A stretch of DNA of 10,842 bases from Planctomycetota bacterium (GTDB lineage Bacteria > Planctomycetota > SZUA-567 > JAFGNG01), in NCBI GenBank assembly GCA_016927125.1, contig JAFGNG010000090.1:1-10842 (forward strand), written 5' to 3'. The translations under genes were made by a program, and so were the position numbers. This document shows positions 1 through 6,297 of this stretch, in pieces. The notes beneath the pieces are model-generated. The model saw only the letters and a list, made by a program, of their open reading frames with translations, searched no databases and had not been told where the DNA came from. Numbering within the stretch: position 1 is the first letter of the stretch; each line of letters begins with the position of its first letter.

Positions 1-118
1 CCACGCCGAAAGGCTCACTATCCAGCACCCCACCCGCCAGGAACCCATTACCTGTCAGGCCCCACTCCCGACCTACTGGCCGAAGGTTTGATTTTATTCA
101 ACCTAATTTTATTGGGAT

Positions 119-1660
119 TTAAAGGCGAAGATACCGGAGTACCTCCGGCAGCGGGATATTGTTGCCGATGGCGTCTTCGCCATAGCCGTTTTGGGCCAGA
201 AGTTCCAGATCCGCCAGCACCCGCCGGTCACCTTCGAAGGTAACCTCGATCTCCGAGAGGATATCGATCTTGCCTACCGCCAGCAGGTGCGCCACCGCGT
301 CAGTACAAAATTGCAGCAGGGTCTCGCCATGATTAGAGGCAACTTCTTCCAGGTCGAGGATGGGGATATAAAGGACAATTTTATTCATCGCGACCAGATG
401 TTGTAAAGCCCCCAGTGCCCGAACGCGGATCTCCTCGGGGGGACCACAGGAATTATCCCCCACCATGCTGGAGATTTCTTCTCCGATAGCATGCCGTTTC
501 TCCGCGTTGATCTTTTCATTGGCGCGGAATAACTCCAGCGGGGTGGAAGCATCGTAAGTTTCATCCCCGAGATGCATCACCACCTCGCTGCCATAATGCA
601 GCACAATCTTCGAAACCAGGGTGGATGGGCGCACATGGAAGCCGCGGTAACGTGGCACCGGGACCGTAACCTTCTCCACCTTGGCGTACCGTTTCAACAT
701 CCGGTGGCAGAGGTTGCGGGCGCTCTTGAGGTAGCGGCTGGCATAGGAGAGAAAAGATTCCATCAGGATCTTCAGCAGCATTTCCGGGTTGACAAACGGC
801 CTGGACAAGGTGGTGGAATCGGAAGCGCAGAAGCGGACATGGCGCTCGTAGAAATGCACAAAGGCCGTCGCCAGCTCCAGCAGGTGGTAGATAACGCTGA
901 CATGCCCACGCAAGACCTTCAAGTCGGGATCAAAGTCTTCCGTGTCGGTATCGAGCACATGGGTATCATAAAGCGACTGCAGGTTATGGAACTCCTGCTG
1001 GAGGCGGCGCAATTCCTTTTCACCAATTGGATCAGGAACGCACGCCGCGTAGTCCTTCGGGGCAACTGTATCCGGCACATGCAGCAGCTTACTGGCGGCG
1101 GCAAGATTGAGAAACACCGTGGCCAGTCCCGTAACTGTCTCCTCGGCGGAGATAACATGCCGGGAAGCGCGATCGCTGGTTAAGTATCCTTTCGGCAGCT
1201 CTTCCTTGAAAATGCCGGGTTCGGGGATGTCTTCCGGCAGCGGCAGCTCAAGGTTGCGGGCTTCCTGCGCCATACGCGCGGCCAGCAGGAATAATACACT
1301 GCCGGAGAAGAAGAGCATTTCATCAAAATCAGATTCCAGATCACCCTCCACCTCGAGGAGGTGGTAGCGGGGGATAGAGTGCTGCAGGTGCAGCAGCATG
1401 TAACATACATCCGAGAAAAGCTTGAGGCTGGCAACCAGTTCGCGAAAGACAAACCAGCGTTGATTGTTGCGCGCGCGGTAGGCGTCGAGCAGCTCTTCCA
1501 TCTGGGTTGCTTGAGAAAGAACCGCCCCCAGAAGGGGGCGGGTAAGGATTTTGGGGTCCATGTTTTCGCGCTCAAGGAAGAGCGAGAGCCGCAACAGTTC
1601 CTGGGCGCGTTCCGAGATCAAGCCATGGAACCGCTCTTTGGGAATTATCAATGATTCCAT
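119..1660 (-). CDS. Large helical protein with C-terminal HPr-like (PTS phosphocarrier) domain
   Basis: Seen: from the ATG at 1660 the protein has 513 residues. Roughly residues 1-325 are predominantly helix-forming and match nothing I recognise. An HPr-like segment begins near residue 333; Gly-Phe-His-Val-Arg-Pro (His342, Arg344) matches the active-site Gly-x-His-Ala-Arg-Pro of HPr. Where HPr has its regulatory serine stretch (Lys-Ser-Ile), this protein has DASTPLELFRANEKI, and a longer segment follows before the last strand-like part. HPr alone is about 85-90 residues, so this is an HPr-like module in a much larger protein. Known: HPr passes phosphate from Enzyme I to sugar transporters or regulators. 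Inferred: a regulatory or signalling role is likelier than sugar transport, since no PTS genes are nearby. Start: an in-frame TTG at 1693 overlaps the upstream peptidase stop (TTGA), but the ATG at 1660 has a good ribosome binding site and is preferred. It is probably co-transcribed with the M42 peptidase, 29 bases upstream. Gene certain; domain call fairly sure; function unknown. Confidence 0.85.
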   Translation of the reverse strand: MESLIIPKERFHGLISERAQELLRLSLFLERENMDPKILTRPLLGAVLSQATQMEELLDAYRARNNQRWFVFRELVASLKLFSDVCYMLLHLQHSIPRYHLLEVEGDLESDFDEMLFFSGSVLFLLAARMAQEARNLELPLPEDIPEPGIFKEELPKGYLTSDRASRHVISAEETVTGLATVFLNLAAASKLLHVPDTVAPKDYAACVPDPIGEKELRRLQQEFHNLQSLYDTHVLDTDTEDFDPDLKVLRGHVSVIYHLLELATAFVHFYERHVRFCASDSTTLSRPFVNPEMLLKILMESFLSYASRYLKSARNLCHRMLKRYAKVEKVTVPVPRYRGFHVRPSTLVSKIVLHYGSEVVMHLGDETYDASTPLELFRANEKINAEKRHAIGEEISSMVGDNSCGPPEEIRVRALGALQHLVAMNKIVLYIPILDLEEVASNHGETLLQFCTDAVAHLLAVGKIDILSEIEVTFEGDRRVLADLELLAQNGYGEDAIGNNIPLPEVLRYLRL

Positions 1661-1665
1661 TTTCG

Positions 1666-1673
1666 CCTTCCCT
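1666..1673 (-). promoter_or_regulatory. Ribosome binding site deciding the start of the HPr-domain gene
   Basis: On the minus strand AGGGAAGG lies 5 bases before the ATG at 1660. The alternative TTG at 1693, which overlaps the stop codon of the preceding peptidase gene, has no comparable purine-rich site. This favours a 513-residue protein over the 524-residue version. Translational coupling from the TTG cannot be excluded. Confidence 0.6.
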
Positions 1674-1689
1674 ACTGCCTGCAGAGGAA

Positions 1690-2751
1690 TCAAGGGATAA
1701 ATTTCTGCGTCGGCTTCAGGTCAATGATAAACTGGGCAATCAGCTTGGCCGCGTTTTCCGCATCCTTGAGGCTAATCACCTCCGCCGGGGAATGCATATA
1801 CCGGTTCGGGATGCTGACCAGGGCCGCTGCCTTGCCTTCCCGGGTAATCTGCATGGCGTTGGCATCGGTGCCGGTGGCGCGCGGCTCGGCCTGGATCTGG
1901 ATTTTCACCCTGGCCTTCTTCGCCGCTTTTTCCAGCAGGTCGCCAAGCACGGGATTGATGTTGGGCCCCCGCCCGACAATCGGCCCGCCGCCCAGCTTGA
2001 TATCCCCGACCATGCTCTTGTTGACATCCGGGCAGTCGGAGGCAAAGCCGACATCTACCGCGATCCCCACATCCGGGTCCAAGCCAAAGGCGGAGGTCCG
2101 CGCCCCGCGCAGGCCCAGCTCCTCCTGGACAGTGGCGACGGAGAATACCGCGGCGGGGAATTTCTTGCCTTGGAGGAGCCGCAGCACCTCGGCAACCACG
2201 AAGGAGCCGATGCGGTCATCAAAGCCCCGGCCGGCAGCCAGACCGTTGCGCAACTCGGCAAAACCCGTATCAATGGTAGCGACATCACCGATCTCTACCA
2301 CCTTCTCAGCATCCTTCTTGTCTTTCGCGCCAATATCAATCCAGAGGTCGCTGATCTTACTCTTGCCCTTGTCGCGTTCTTCCTGGGTCATGAGATGCAG
2401 GGGTTTGACCGCGATCACTCCGGGGATATCGCCCTTACGGGTATGGATATTGATGCGCGAGCCCTGCAGGAGAGGCACATTGACCCCGCCGACCGCGGCG
2501 AAAGCGATAAAGCCGTTATCGTTGATATAGGTGACCATCAGCCCGATCTCATCGCAATGCCCGGCCAGCATCACCCGCGGGCGGCCGGTTTCATTCAGCA
2601 GCCCCCAGGTATTGCCATGGACATCGGTTTCAACCTTGTCGGCATACTTTTTCATATAAGACCGGACGATCTTGCCAACCGGCTGCTCGTAACCACTGGG
2701 GCTGGGTTGGGCCAATATAGCTTTCAGAAATTTCATTGATGCCGCATTCAT
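1690..2751 (-). CDS. M42-family metallo-aminopeptidase (FrvX/YsdC/TET-like)
   Basis: Predicted cytoplasmic di-metal aminopeptidase that trims N-terminal residues from peptides; relatives form large tetrahedral dodecamers (TET). The protein has 353 residues, usual for the family. Residues below are numbered from the ATG at 2751. The family's metal and catalytic motifs are all visible: AGHCDEIG (His65, Asp67), GFDDRIGS (Asp178, bridging), VQEELGLRGA (Glu210 catalytic base, Glu211 ligand), VDVG (Asp233) and RYMHSPAEVI (His320). The early segment PSPSGYE is also typical. Family annotations often say 'endoglucanase' for historical reasons; peptidase is the sounder call. Start: an ATG at 2766 is in frame, but AAAGGG at 2758-2763 sits six bases before the ATG at 2751, and a candidate -10 box lies too close to the upstream ATG. 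First gene of a probable two-gene unit with the HPr-domain protein. Substrate specificity cannot be read from sequence. Confidence 0.93.
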   Translation of the reverse strand: MNAASMKFLKAILAQPSPSGYEQPVGKIVRSYMKKYADKVETDVHGNTWGLLNETGRPRVMLAGHCDEIGLMVTYINDNGFIAFAAVGGVNVPLLQGSRINIHTRKGDIPGVIAVKPLHLMTQEERDKGKSKISDLWIDIGAKDKKDAEKVVEIGDVATIDTGFAELRNGLAAGRGFDDRIGSFVVAEVLRLLQGKKFPAAVFSVATVQEELGLRGARTSAFGLDPDVGIAVDVGFASDCPDVNKSMVGDIKLGGGPIVGRGPNINPVLGDLLEKAAKKARVKIQIQAEPRATGTDANAMQITREGKAAALVSIPNRYMHSPAEVISLKDAENAAKLIAQFIIDLKPTQKFIP

Positions 2752-2777
2752 ATCTTGCCCTTTCATGAAAAGCGCTT

Positions 2778-2804
2778 GGTATAACAGGGTTTTATTTTAA
2801 GCAA
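2778..2804 (-). promoter_or_regulatory. Candidate promoter for the M42 peptidase/HPr-domain unit
   Basis: On the minus strand TTGCTT (2804-2799) and TATACC (2783-2778) each match the sigma70 consensus at four of six positions, but the spacer is only 15 bases. Transcription would start near 2771, giving a leader of about 20 bases before the ATG at 2751. Weak call made from position and partial consensus. Confidence 0.35.
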
Positions 2805-2853
2805 GCTCGGGTAAAAAACCTTTTCAGCCATTCTGATTACCTTTGTCGCACCG

Positions 2854-2867
2854 GGGGATTAATCCCC
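2854..2867. repeat. Perfect 14-bp palindrome in divergent promoter region
   Basis: GGGGATTAATCCCC is identical to its reverse complement. Its centre lies about 90 bases upstream of the inferred leftward start site and about 140 bases upstream of the rightward one. A second, imperfect dyad, CCTC...GAGG at 2876-2893, follows eight bases later. It could be an operator for a dimeric regulator; no regulator gene is in the window. It has no T-tract and follows no converging gene, so it is not a terminator. Confidence 0.5.
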
Positions 2868-2967
2868 TGCATCTTCCTCAAAAGTTTAAGAGGCGGCCCT
2901 GCGGTCGTCAAGACTCAAGCCGGGCAAGCTATCCGGGAACTGTCTTTTTGTAATCCGCCCTACCCCC

Positions 2968-2996
2968 TTGCCATTTCCGCAGGTGGATGTTACAAT
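2968..2996 (+). promoter_or_regulatory. Sigma70-type promoter for the lipoprotein/DUF1844 operon
   Basis: TTGCCA (five of six consensus positions) and TACAAT (five of six) are separated by exactly 17 bases. The expected start site is near 3003, leaving a leader of about 25 bases that contains AAGGGAG (3014-3020), seven bases before the ATG at 3028. This is one of the two best promoter matches in the window. Confidence 0.7.
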
Positions 2997-3027
2997 CCCT
3001 GCCTGAATAAACTAAGGGAGCAGTTGC

Positions 3028-4692
3028 ATGAATTCAGGGAAAATTCCCCTTGTGGCAAGATACCTTATGATCTGCGTGATGGCCGGGTGTGCAGCCCTGC
3101 TGCTGGCCGGCTGCAGCCGCCCGAAAATATCCTTTACCGCCAAGACTGAGATCCAACCCAACGGCCAGACCGGTCGCGCCGTGGTGATCACCTGCAAAGC
3201 CGCCAATGAGAACGAAACCCCGCCGAACCTGACTGATTTTATTCGCCTTCCCGAGGTGAAAAAATACCAGAATTTTTCCCCTCTCCCGGAGGGTGTCTCT
3301 TTCAGCGGGATCTTTGCCTCGCCCGCGGAGGTGCCGGTGGATTTCATGAAGCTGACCACCGGCTATGATGTCTGGGCCCAGAACCGGCTGCGCCTCCGTC
3401 AGAATAACTATGTCCTCTTGTCAACCTTTGAATTCGAAGAACGGGTAGAGGACATTGTCGAGCGCCCGGAAGCGGAGGAAGCCCTCGCACAAGGTGTCAG
3501 CCTGATCAGCGAGGCGGTTATCTCTGGCTTTGACGGCTGTTATGGCGAACAGTATGATCTCAGCCAGTTGGATGAGTACCTGCGGAAAACCATCCCTGAG
3601 TTGTCCCGCCGCTTGTACCAAGTACTCTGGGAAATCCGGCGCAGCCGGCGCGGCGGGCTGGACCTGGAGTTGGAGGTCCAGGAATGGGATCGCCGTTTGC
3701 GGCAGGAGCTGAGCAACTACGGCCTCTACCTGGAACCCCTGACCTCGGAGGAGGATCGCCAGCTCAATGAAGCGCGGGCGTGGGAATTTCTCGATAAAAA
3801 GCTCCGCGAACTCGCCATTCCCCGCCAGCCTGAAATTCCGCCGCTCCGGGCGGAAATCCTGCGCAGTACTGAAAAGCAACAGGAACTTTTCCGGCAAATC
3901 GAGATGTCGGTCAAGGAAAGCTTCGGCTCCATGGAATATTTCTTCAAACAGCTCGATCCTCTGATCCCGGTTATTTTCGGCGCTTTCTTTGAACAACGGC
4001 TGATTTTTAACCATGCCGAACCCAGCTTCACTTTCCATTTTCAGATCTACCTGCCCGGCCATATCATGCAGACCAACGGGGTGCGGGATATTGACGGCTC
4101 CATCCATTGGCGTTTCACCGGCGAGGATCTGCACCTGACCGGATATCCTATGTGGGTGCGGTCGGTCGGGATTGATATGCAAAAAGCCCAAAGCCTGGGC
4201 CTGGTTGGCTTTCCCCTGAACCTGGTGAATTTGGACCGCTTTCTCAAGACAATAACTACTTCGGGCGCGCCTGATAAAAATCTGATAGCGCTTTTGGATA
4301 AATGTGTTGCGCAAAAATCCCTGGCTCCCTTGCGCGCAGCCGCGGGCGAAAAAACGCCAACAGCGTCGGCAGGTAATAACCCGAATACTTTCGCGCAAAG
4401 GGCTGATGCTCTCCTCAAGCTCCTGGAGGAATTCCTGGCCGCGAACCTGGAAGGCAAGCAACCCGGCCCGGAGGGATATGATGTCACCATCAGCCCCGAC
4501 GCAATGGGAAACTGGGGGCAAGGGGTTGAAATCAAGCCGTTCGACATTGATGAACTTATCTCGGTTGAGCTGGAGCAGCTTGAGACGCTGCCGAGGTTTC
4601 AGCTGGAAACCCCTGTGGCGATTCCCCCCGTTACCAGCAATTCGGTAATTAACGAAAAGCTTTCATCCCCCACCCTGGATGTTATGGAGTAA
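3028..4692 (+). CDS. Uncharacterised 554-residue lipoprotein
   Basis: Seen: a lipoprotein signal with basic residues, a hydrophobic stretch (13-28) and lipobox LLAGC, so Cys29 should be lipidated after cleavage by signal peptidase II. Ser follows Cys29, which in the E. coli scheme would favour outer-membrane sorting; whether this holds here is unknown. Residues 31-60 look like beta strands. Residues 140-310 are charged and helical, possibly partly coiled coil. Residues 330-380 look like beta strands again, with PGHIMQTNG (343-351), then GSIHWRFTGEDL (357-368). A Pro-Gly...Thr-Asn-Gly...Gly-x-x-x-Trp pattern resembles LppM/DUF3153-like lipoproteins, but I hold this loosely. Residues 440-455 are a Thr/Ala/Asn-rich linker, 456-475 is helical, and the C-terminus is acidic and proline-containing. 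Start: AAGGGAG seven bases before the ATG. Followed after 28 bases by the DUF1844 gene, probably in the same transcript. Function unknown; an envelope role is inferred from the lipoprotein signal only. Confidence 0.85.
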   Translation: MNSGKIPLVARYLMICVMAGCAALLLAGCSRPKISFTAKTEIQPNGQTGRAVVITCKAANENETPPNLTDFIRLPEVKKYQNFSPLPEGVSFSGIFASPAEVPVDFMKLTTGYDVWAQNRLRLRQNNYVLLSTFEFEERVEDIVERPEAEEALAQGVSLISEAVISGFDGCYGEQYDLSQLDEYLRKTIPELSRRLYQVLWEIRRSRRGGLDLELEVQEWDRRLRQELSNYGLYLEPLTSEEDRQLNEARAWEFLDKKLRELAIPRQPEIPPLRAEILRSTEKQQELFRQIEMSVKESFGSMEYFFKQLDPLIPVIFGAFFEQRLIFNHAEPSFTFHFQIYLPGHIMQTNGVRDIDGSIHWRFTGEDLHLTGYPMWVRSVGIDMQKAQSLGLVGFPLNLVNLDRFLKTITTSGAPDKNLIALLDKCVAQKSLAPLRAAAGEKTPTASAGNNPNTFAQRADALLKLLEEFLAANLEGKQPGPEGYDVTISPDAMGNWGQGVEIKPFDIDELISVELEQLETLPRFQLETPVAIPPVTSNSVINEKLSSPTLDVME

Positions 4693-4720
4693 CAACCTGA
4701 AAAACTCAAAGGAGAAGACT

Positions 4721-5098
4721 ATGACGGAGAACCAGGAAACCACCACCGATCAAGCGACTACGAATAACCCCGAAGGTAAACCAGTGGAGGCAAATCTGCT
4801 GCAGTTCTTCTCCGGGATGGCCATGCAGACGCTGATGCACCTTGGGTTGATGACCAACCCGCTTACCCAAAAGATGGAGCCGAACCTGGTCCAGGCGAAA
4901 TACAGCATTGATATCCTCGGCATCCTGCAGGAAAAAACCCAGGGCAACCTTACTGATGAGGAAGAGGGCTATCTCACCGCGATGCTGGCGGAACTGCGCA
5001 TGCAGTATGTCAATTCGGTTTCGCAACCGCAAGAGCCGGAAGAGGCTGCTCAGGACGCGGCGGAGAAAGAGCACCCTTCCGAAAAACTGCCGGATTAA
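4721..5098 (+). CDS. DUF1844 family protein
   Basis: Small cytoplasmic protein of 125 residues. The core, about residues 24-98, carries the DUF1844 pattern: LLQFFSGMAMQTLMHLGL, an Asn-Pro-Leu-Thr turn, then a helix with YSIDILGILQEKTQGNLTDEE and ELRMQYV. The ends are low-complexity: a Thr/Asn/Gln-rich N-terminus (1-20) and a Glu/Ala-rich C-terminus (103-125). Start: an in-frame ATG at 4679 overlaps the end of the lipoprotein gene, but AAAGGAG just before the ATG at 4721 and the position of the conserved core favour 4721. The biochemical role of DUF1844 is not known to me. Its place 28 bases behind the lipoprotein gene suggests a shared transcript, not necessarily a shared function. No convincing terminator follows it. 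Confidence 0.88.
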   Translation: MTENQETTTDQATTNNPEGKPVEANLLQFFSGMAMQTLMHLGLMTNPLTQKMEPNLVQAKYSIDILGILQEKTQGNLTDEEEGYLTAMLAELRMQYVNSVSQPQEPEEAAQDAAEKEHPSEKLPD

Positions 5099-5418
5099 AG
5101 AACTGCTCTATGCTGCCGCCGCCTATTGAGGTCTTTAAGTGGCTCTTTGTCGCGATCACTTGGGCCGACCCGCCAGCATCCTAAGACGCATCTAACCCAA
5201 AAAACCTCATCTGAGCAGCCATTACCCATCCTTTGTCCGCTTGTTATTACCTATAAATCAATAAGTTATGATTTTCGTTTGCCTACCGGAAATTTTTTTA
5301 TGTTTTTTTTAGATAAGCAATTTGACAAGGCGGGGATCATGGTTTAACTTAAAGGTGTTAGGTTCTATGATTGTTAGCGTCCAAACAACCTGATTTTTTT
5401 TGATCTAAGGGGAATTCC
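5099..5418. other. Intergenic region of 320 bases, non-coding
   Basis: No credible gene on either strand. A 73-codon frame at 5126-5347 lacks a ribosome binding site and family resemblance. The left half holds only weak inverted repeats, such as TGAGGT near 5128 against ACCTCA near 5203, and no clear terminator for the DUF1844 gene. The right half turns AT-rich, with T-tracts at about 5292-5310, and leads into the candidate promoter of the PEP-CTERM gene. Confidence 0.6.
5322..5350 (+). promoter_or_regulatory. Candidate promoter of the PEP-CTERM gene, with upstream T-tracts
   Basis: A perfect TTGACA -35 box (5322-5327) is followed after 17 bases by TAACTT, a weak -10 that keeps the key T, A and final T. 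Runs of T at about 5292-5310 lie just upstream, where an UP element would bind the alpha subunit of RNA polymerase. The leader would be about 60 bases. I saw no sigma54-type TGGC-N8-TTGC site. Confidence 0.5.
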
Positions 5419-6183
5419 ATGGTGAGGAGAATAATTGTTATAGGTCTGCTGGCGCTGCTCGGTTTCAGTACCGCGGCTTTCACAGACACTTTTGATCTGC
5501 CGATCACAATTACAGTCCAGGTCAATTCCGCCGCGGGTGAAGGTTCTTTGACCTACGAAATGCCCTTTACCTGGCAGGATCTGCGCAACGCCGATCCGCA
5601 GCAGCTTTATAGCTGGTATATGGAAAATCCCGTCCAGGTGATGGATGACACCACCGGCACGGTCTGCCTCGCCGACATCAACGGCATCAACATGGGCATG
5701 CGTTACGACCCGATTGTGGATCTGGGCTTCTCGGTCCAGGCCGGCGCGGCCGACACCACCTTCACCATCAAGACTTCCTGGCTCTATTTCGAAAGCCTCA
5801 ACCTGGTCAATCCCCAGGCGTGGGCCACCTCCAACGTCGGTCTGCCGTCTGATAGCAATGGCGCCACCATCACCGGGAATGTTAACGGGCACATGTACCG
5901 GGCGATGTATGAGGATGCCGCCTACACCAGGTTGACCTTTGATGATGAACTTCCGGGCGCGCTGACTGCGCCCCCGTTTACACCCACCACTATGATTGAC
6001 GGCACCTACGGGTTGTGGACTATTCCCGGCTCCGTGGTCGGCATGGGTTCCATGTTCCACTTCACCTTGAGTGCCTATGACCAGGCCAATGGTGGTAGCC
6101 ATTTCGAGATTATCCCCGAACCGGCAACCACCGCGCTCCTGGTCCTGGGTGGGCTTGCCCTGATAATGAAGAAGCGAAAGTAA
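5419..6183 (+). CDS. PEP-CTERM sorting-signal exported protein
   Basis: Secreted protein of 254 residues. Seen: an N-terminal signal peptide (VRR, then a hydrophobic core to about residue 20, likely cut after the Ala-Ala). The body, roughly 21-228, is Thr-, Asp- and Gly-rich and looks like beta strands; its segment DPIVDLGFSVQAGAADTTFT (97-116) resembles other PEP-CTERM proteins I know from Planctomycetota. The C-terminus has the full tripartite signal: Pro-Glu-Pro (233-235), a hydrophobic helix (about 237-250) and the basic tail MKKRK. Known: such tails are recognised by an exosortase that processes the protein at the membrane, often in species making exopolysaccharide. No exosortase is in this window. 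Start: AAGGGGA (5407-5413) precedes the ATG by five bases. The gene stands alone between its own promoter and a terminator. The function of the body is unknown; the sorting class is secure. Confidence 0.9.
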   Translation: MVRRIIVIGLLALLGFSTAAFTDTFDLPITITVQVNSAAGEGSLTYEMPFTWQDLRNADPQQLYSWYMENPVQVMDDTTGTVCLADINGINMGMRYDPIVDLGFSVQAGAADTTFTIKTSWLYFESLNLVNPQAWATSNVGLPSDSNGATITGNVNGHMYRAMYEDAAYTRLTFDDELPGALTAPPFTPTTMIDGTYGLWTIPGSVVGMGSMFHFTLSAYDQANGGSHFEIIPEPATTALLVLGGLALIMKKRK

Positions 6184-6217
6184 AATAGATTACTTTTTCT
6201 TTTGCTCCAATCCTACC

Positions 6218-6256
6218 GCAAAATGACCGCTGCCATCAGGACAACGGTCATTTTGC
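6218..6256 (+). terminator. Intrinsic terminator after the PEP-CTERM gene, possibly bidirectional
   Basis: GCAAAATGACCG (6218-6229) pairs perfectly with CGGTCATTTTGC (6245-6256) around a 15-base loop, and CTTTAGT follows. It lies 35 bases after the PEP-CTERM stop and 41 bases beyond the stop of the protease gene converging from the right. Because the stem itself holds A4/T4, the minus-strand transcript also forms a hairpin ending in UUUU, so it may serve both genes. Confidence 0.8.
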
Positions 6257-6297
6257 TTTAGTGCTTGGAGGAATTAATCTTCCGGCCAGGTAACGCC

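Noticed and set aside
1..118. Possible terminator after the HPr-domain gene
   Set aside because: Only a weak bulged stem (about 84-105) and no U-tract on the transcribed strand; not supportable. No gene is visible in this stretch.
1651..2739. 362-codon open frame on the plus strand opposite the M42 peptidase
   Set aside because: Shadow of a gene whose metal-binding motifs are complete on the other strand; the antisense product resembles nothing.
3421..4521. 366-codon open frame on the minus strand opposite the lipoprotein gene
   Set aside because: The plus-strand gene has a promoter, ribosome binding site, lipobox and coherent protein; the antisense frame has none of these.
5126..5347. 73-codon open frame on the plus strand between the DUF1844 and PEP-CTERM genes
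   Set aside because: No ribosome binding site, no recognisable domain, low-complexity start, and its end overlaps the candidate promoter.
5374..6102. 242-codon open frame on the minus strand opposite the PEP-CTERM gene
   Set aside because: Starts inside the coding region of a secure PEP-CTERM gene and has no family features.
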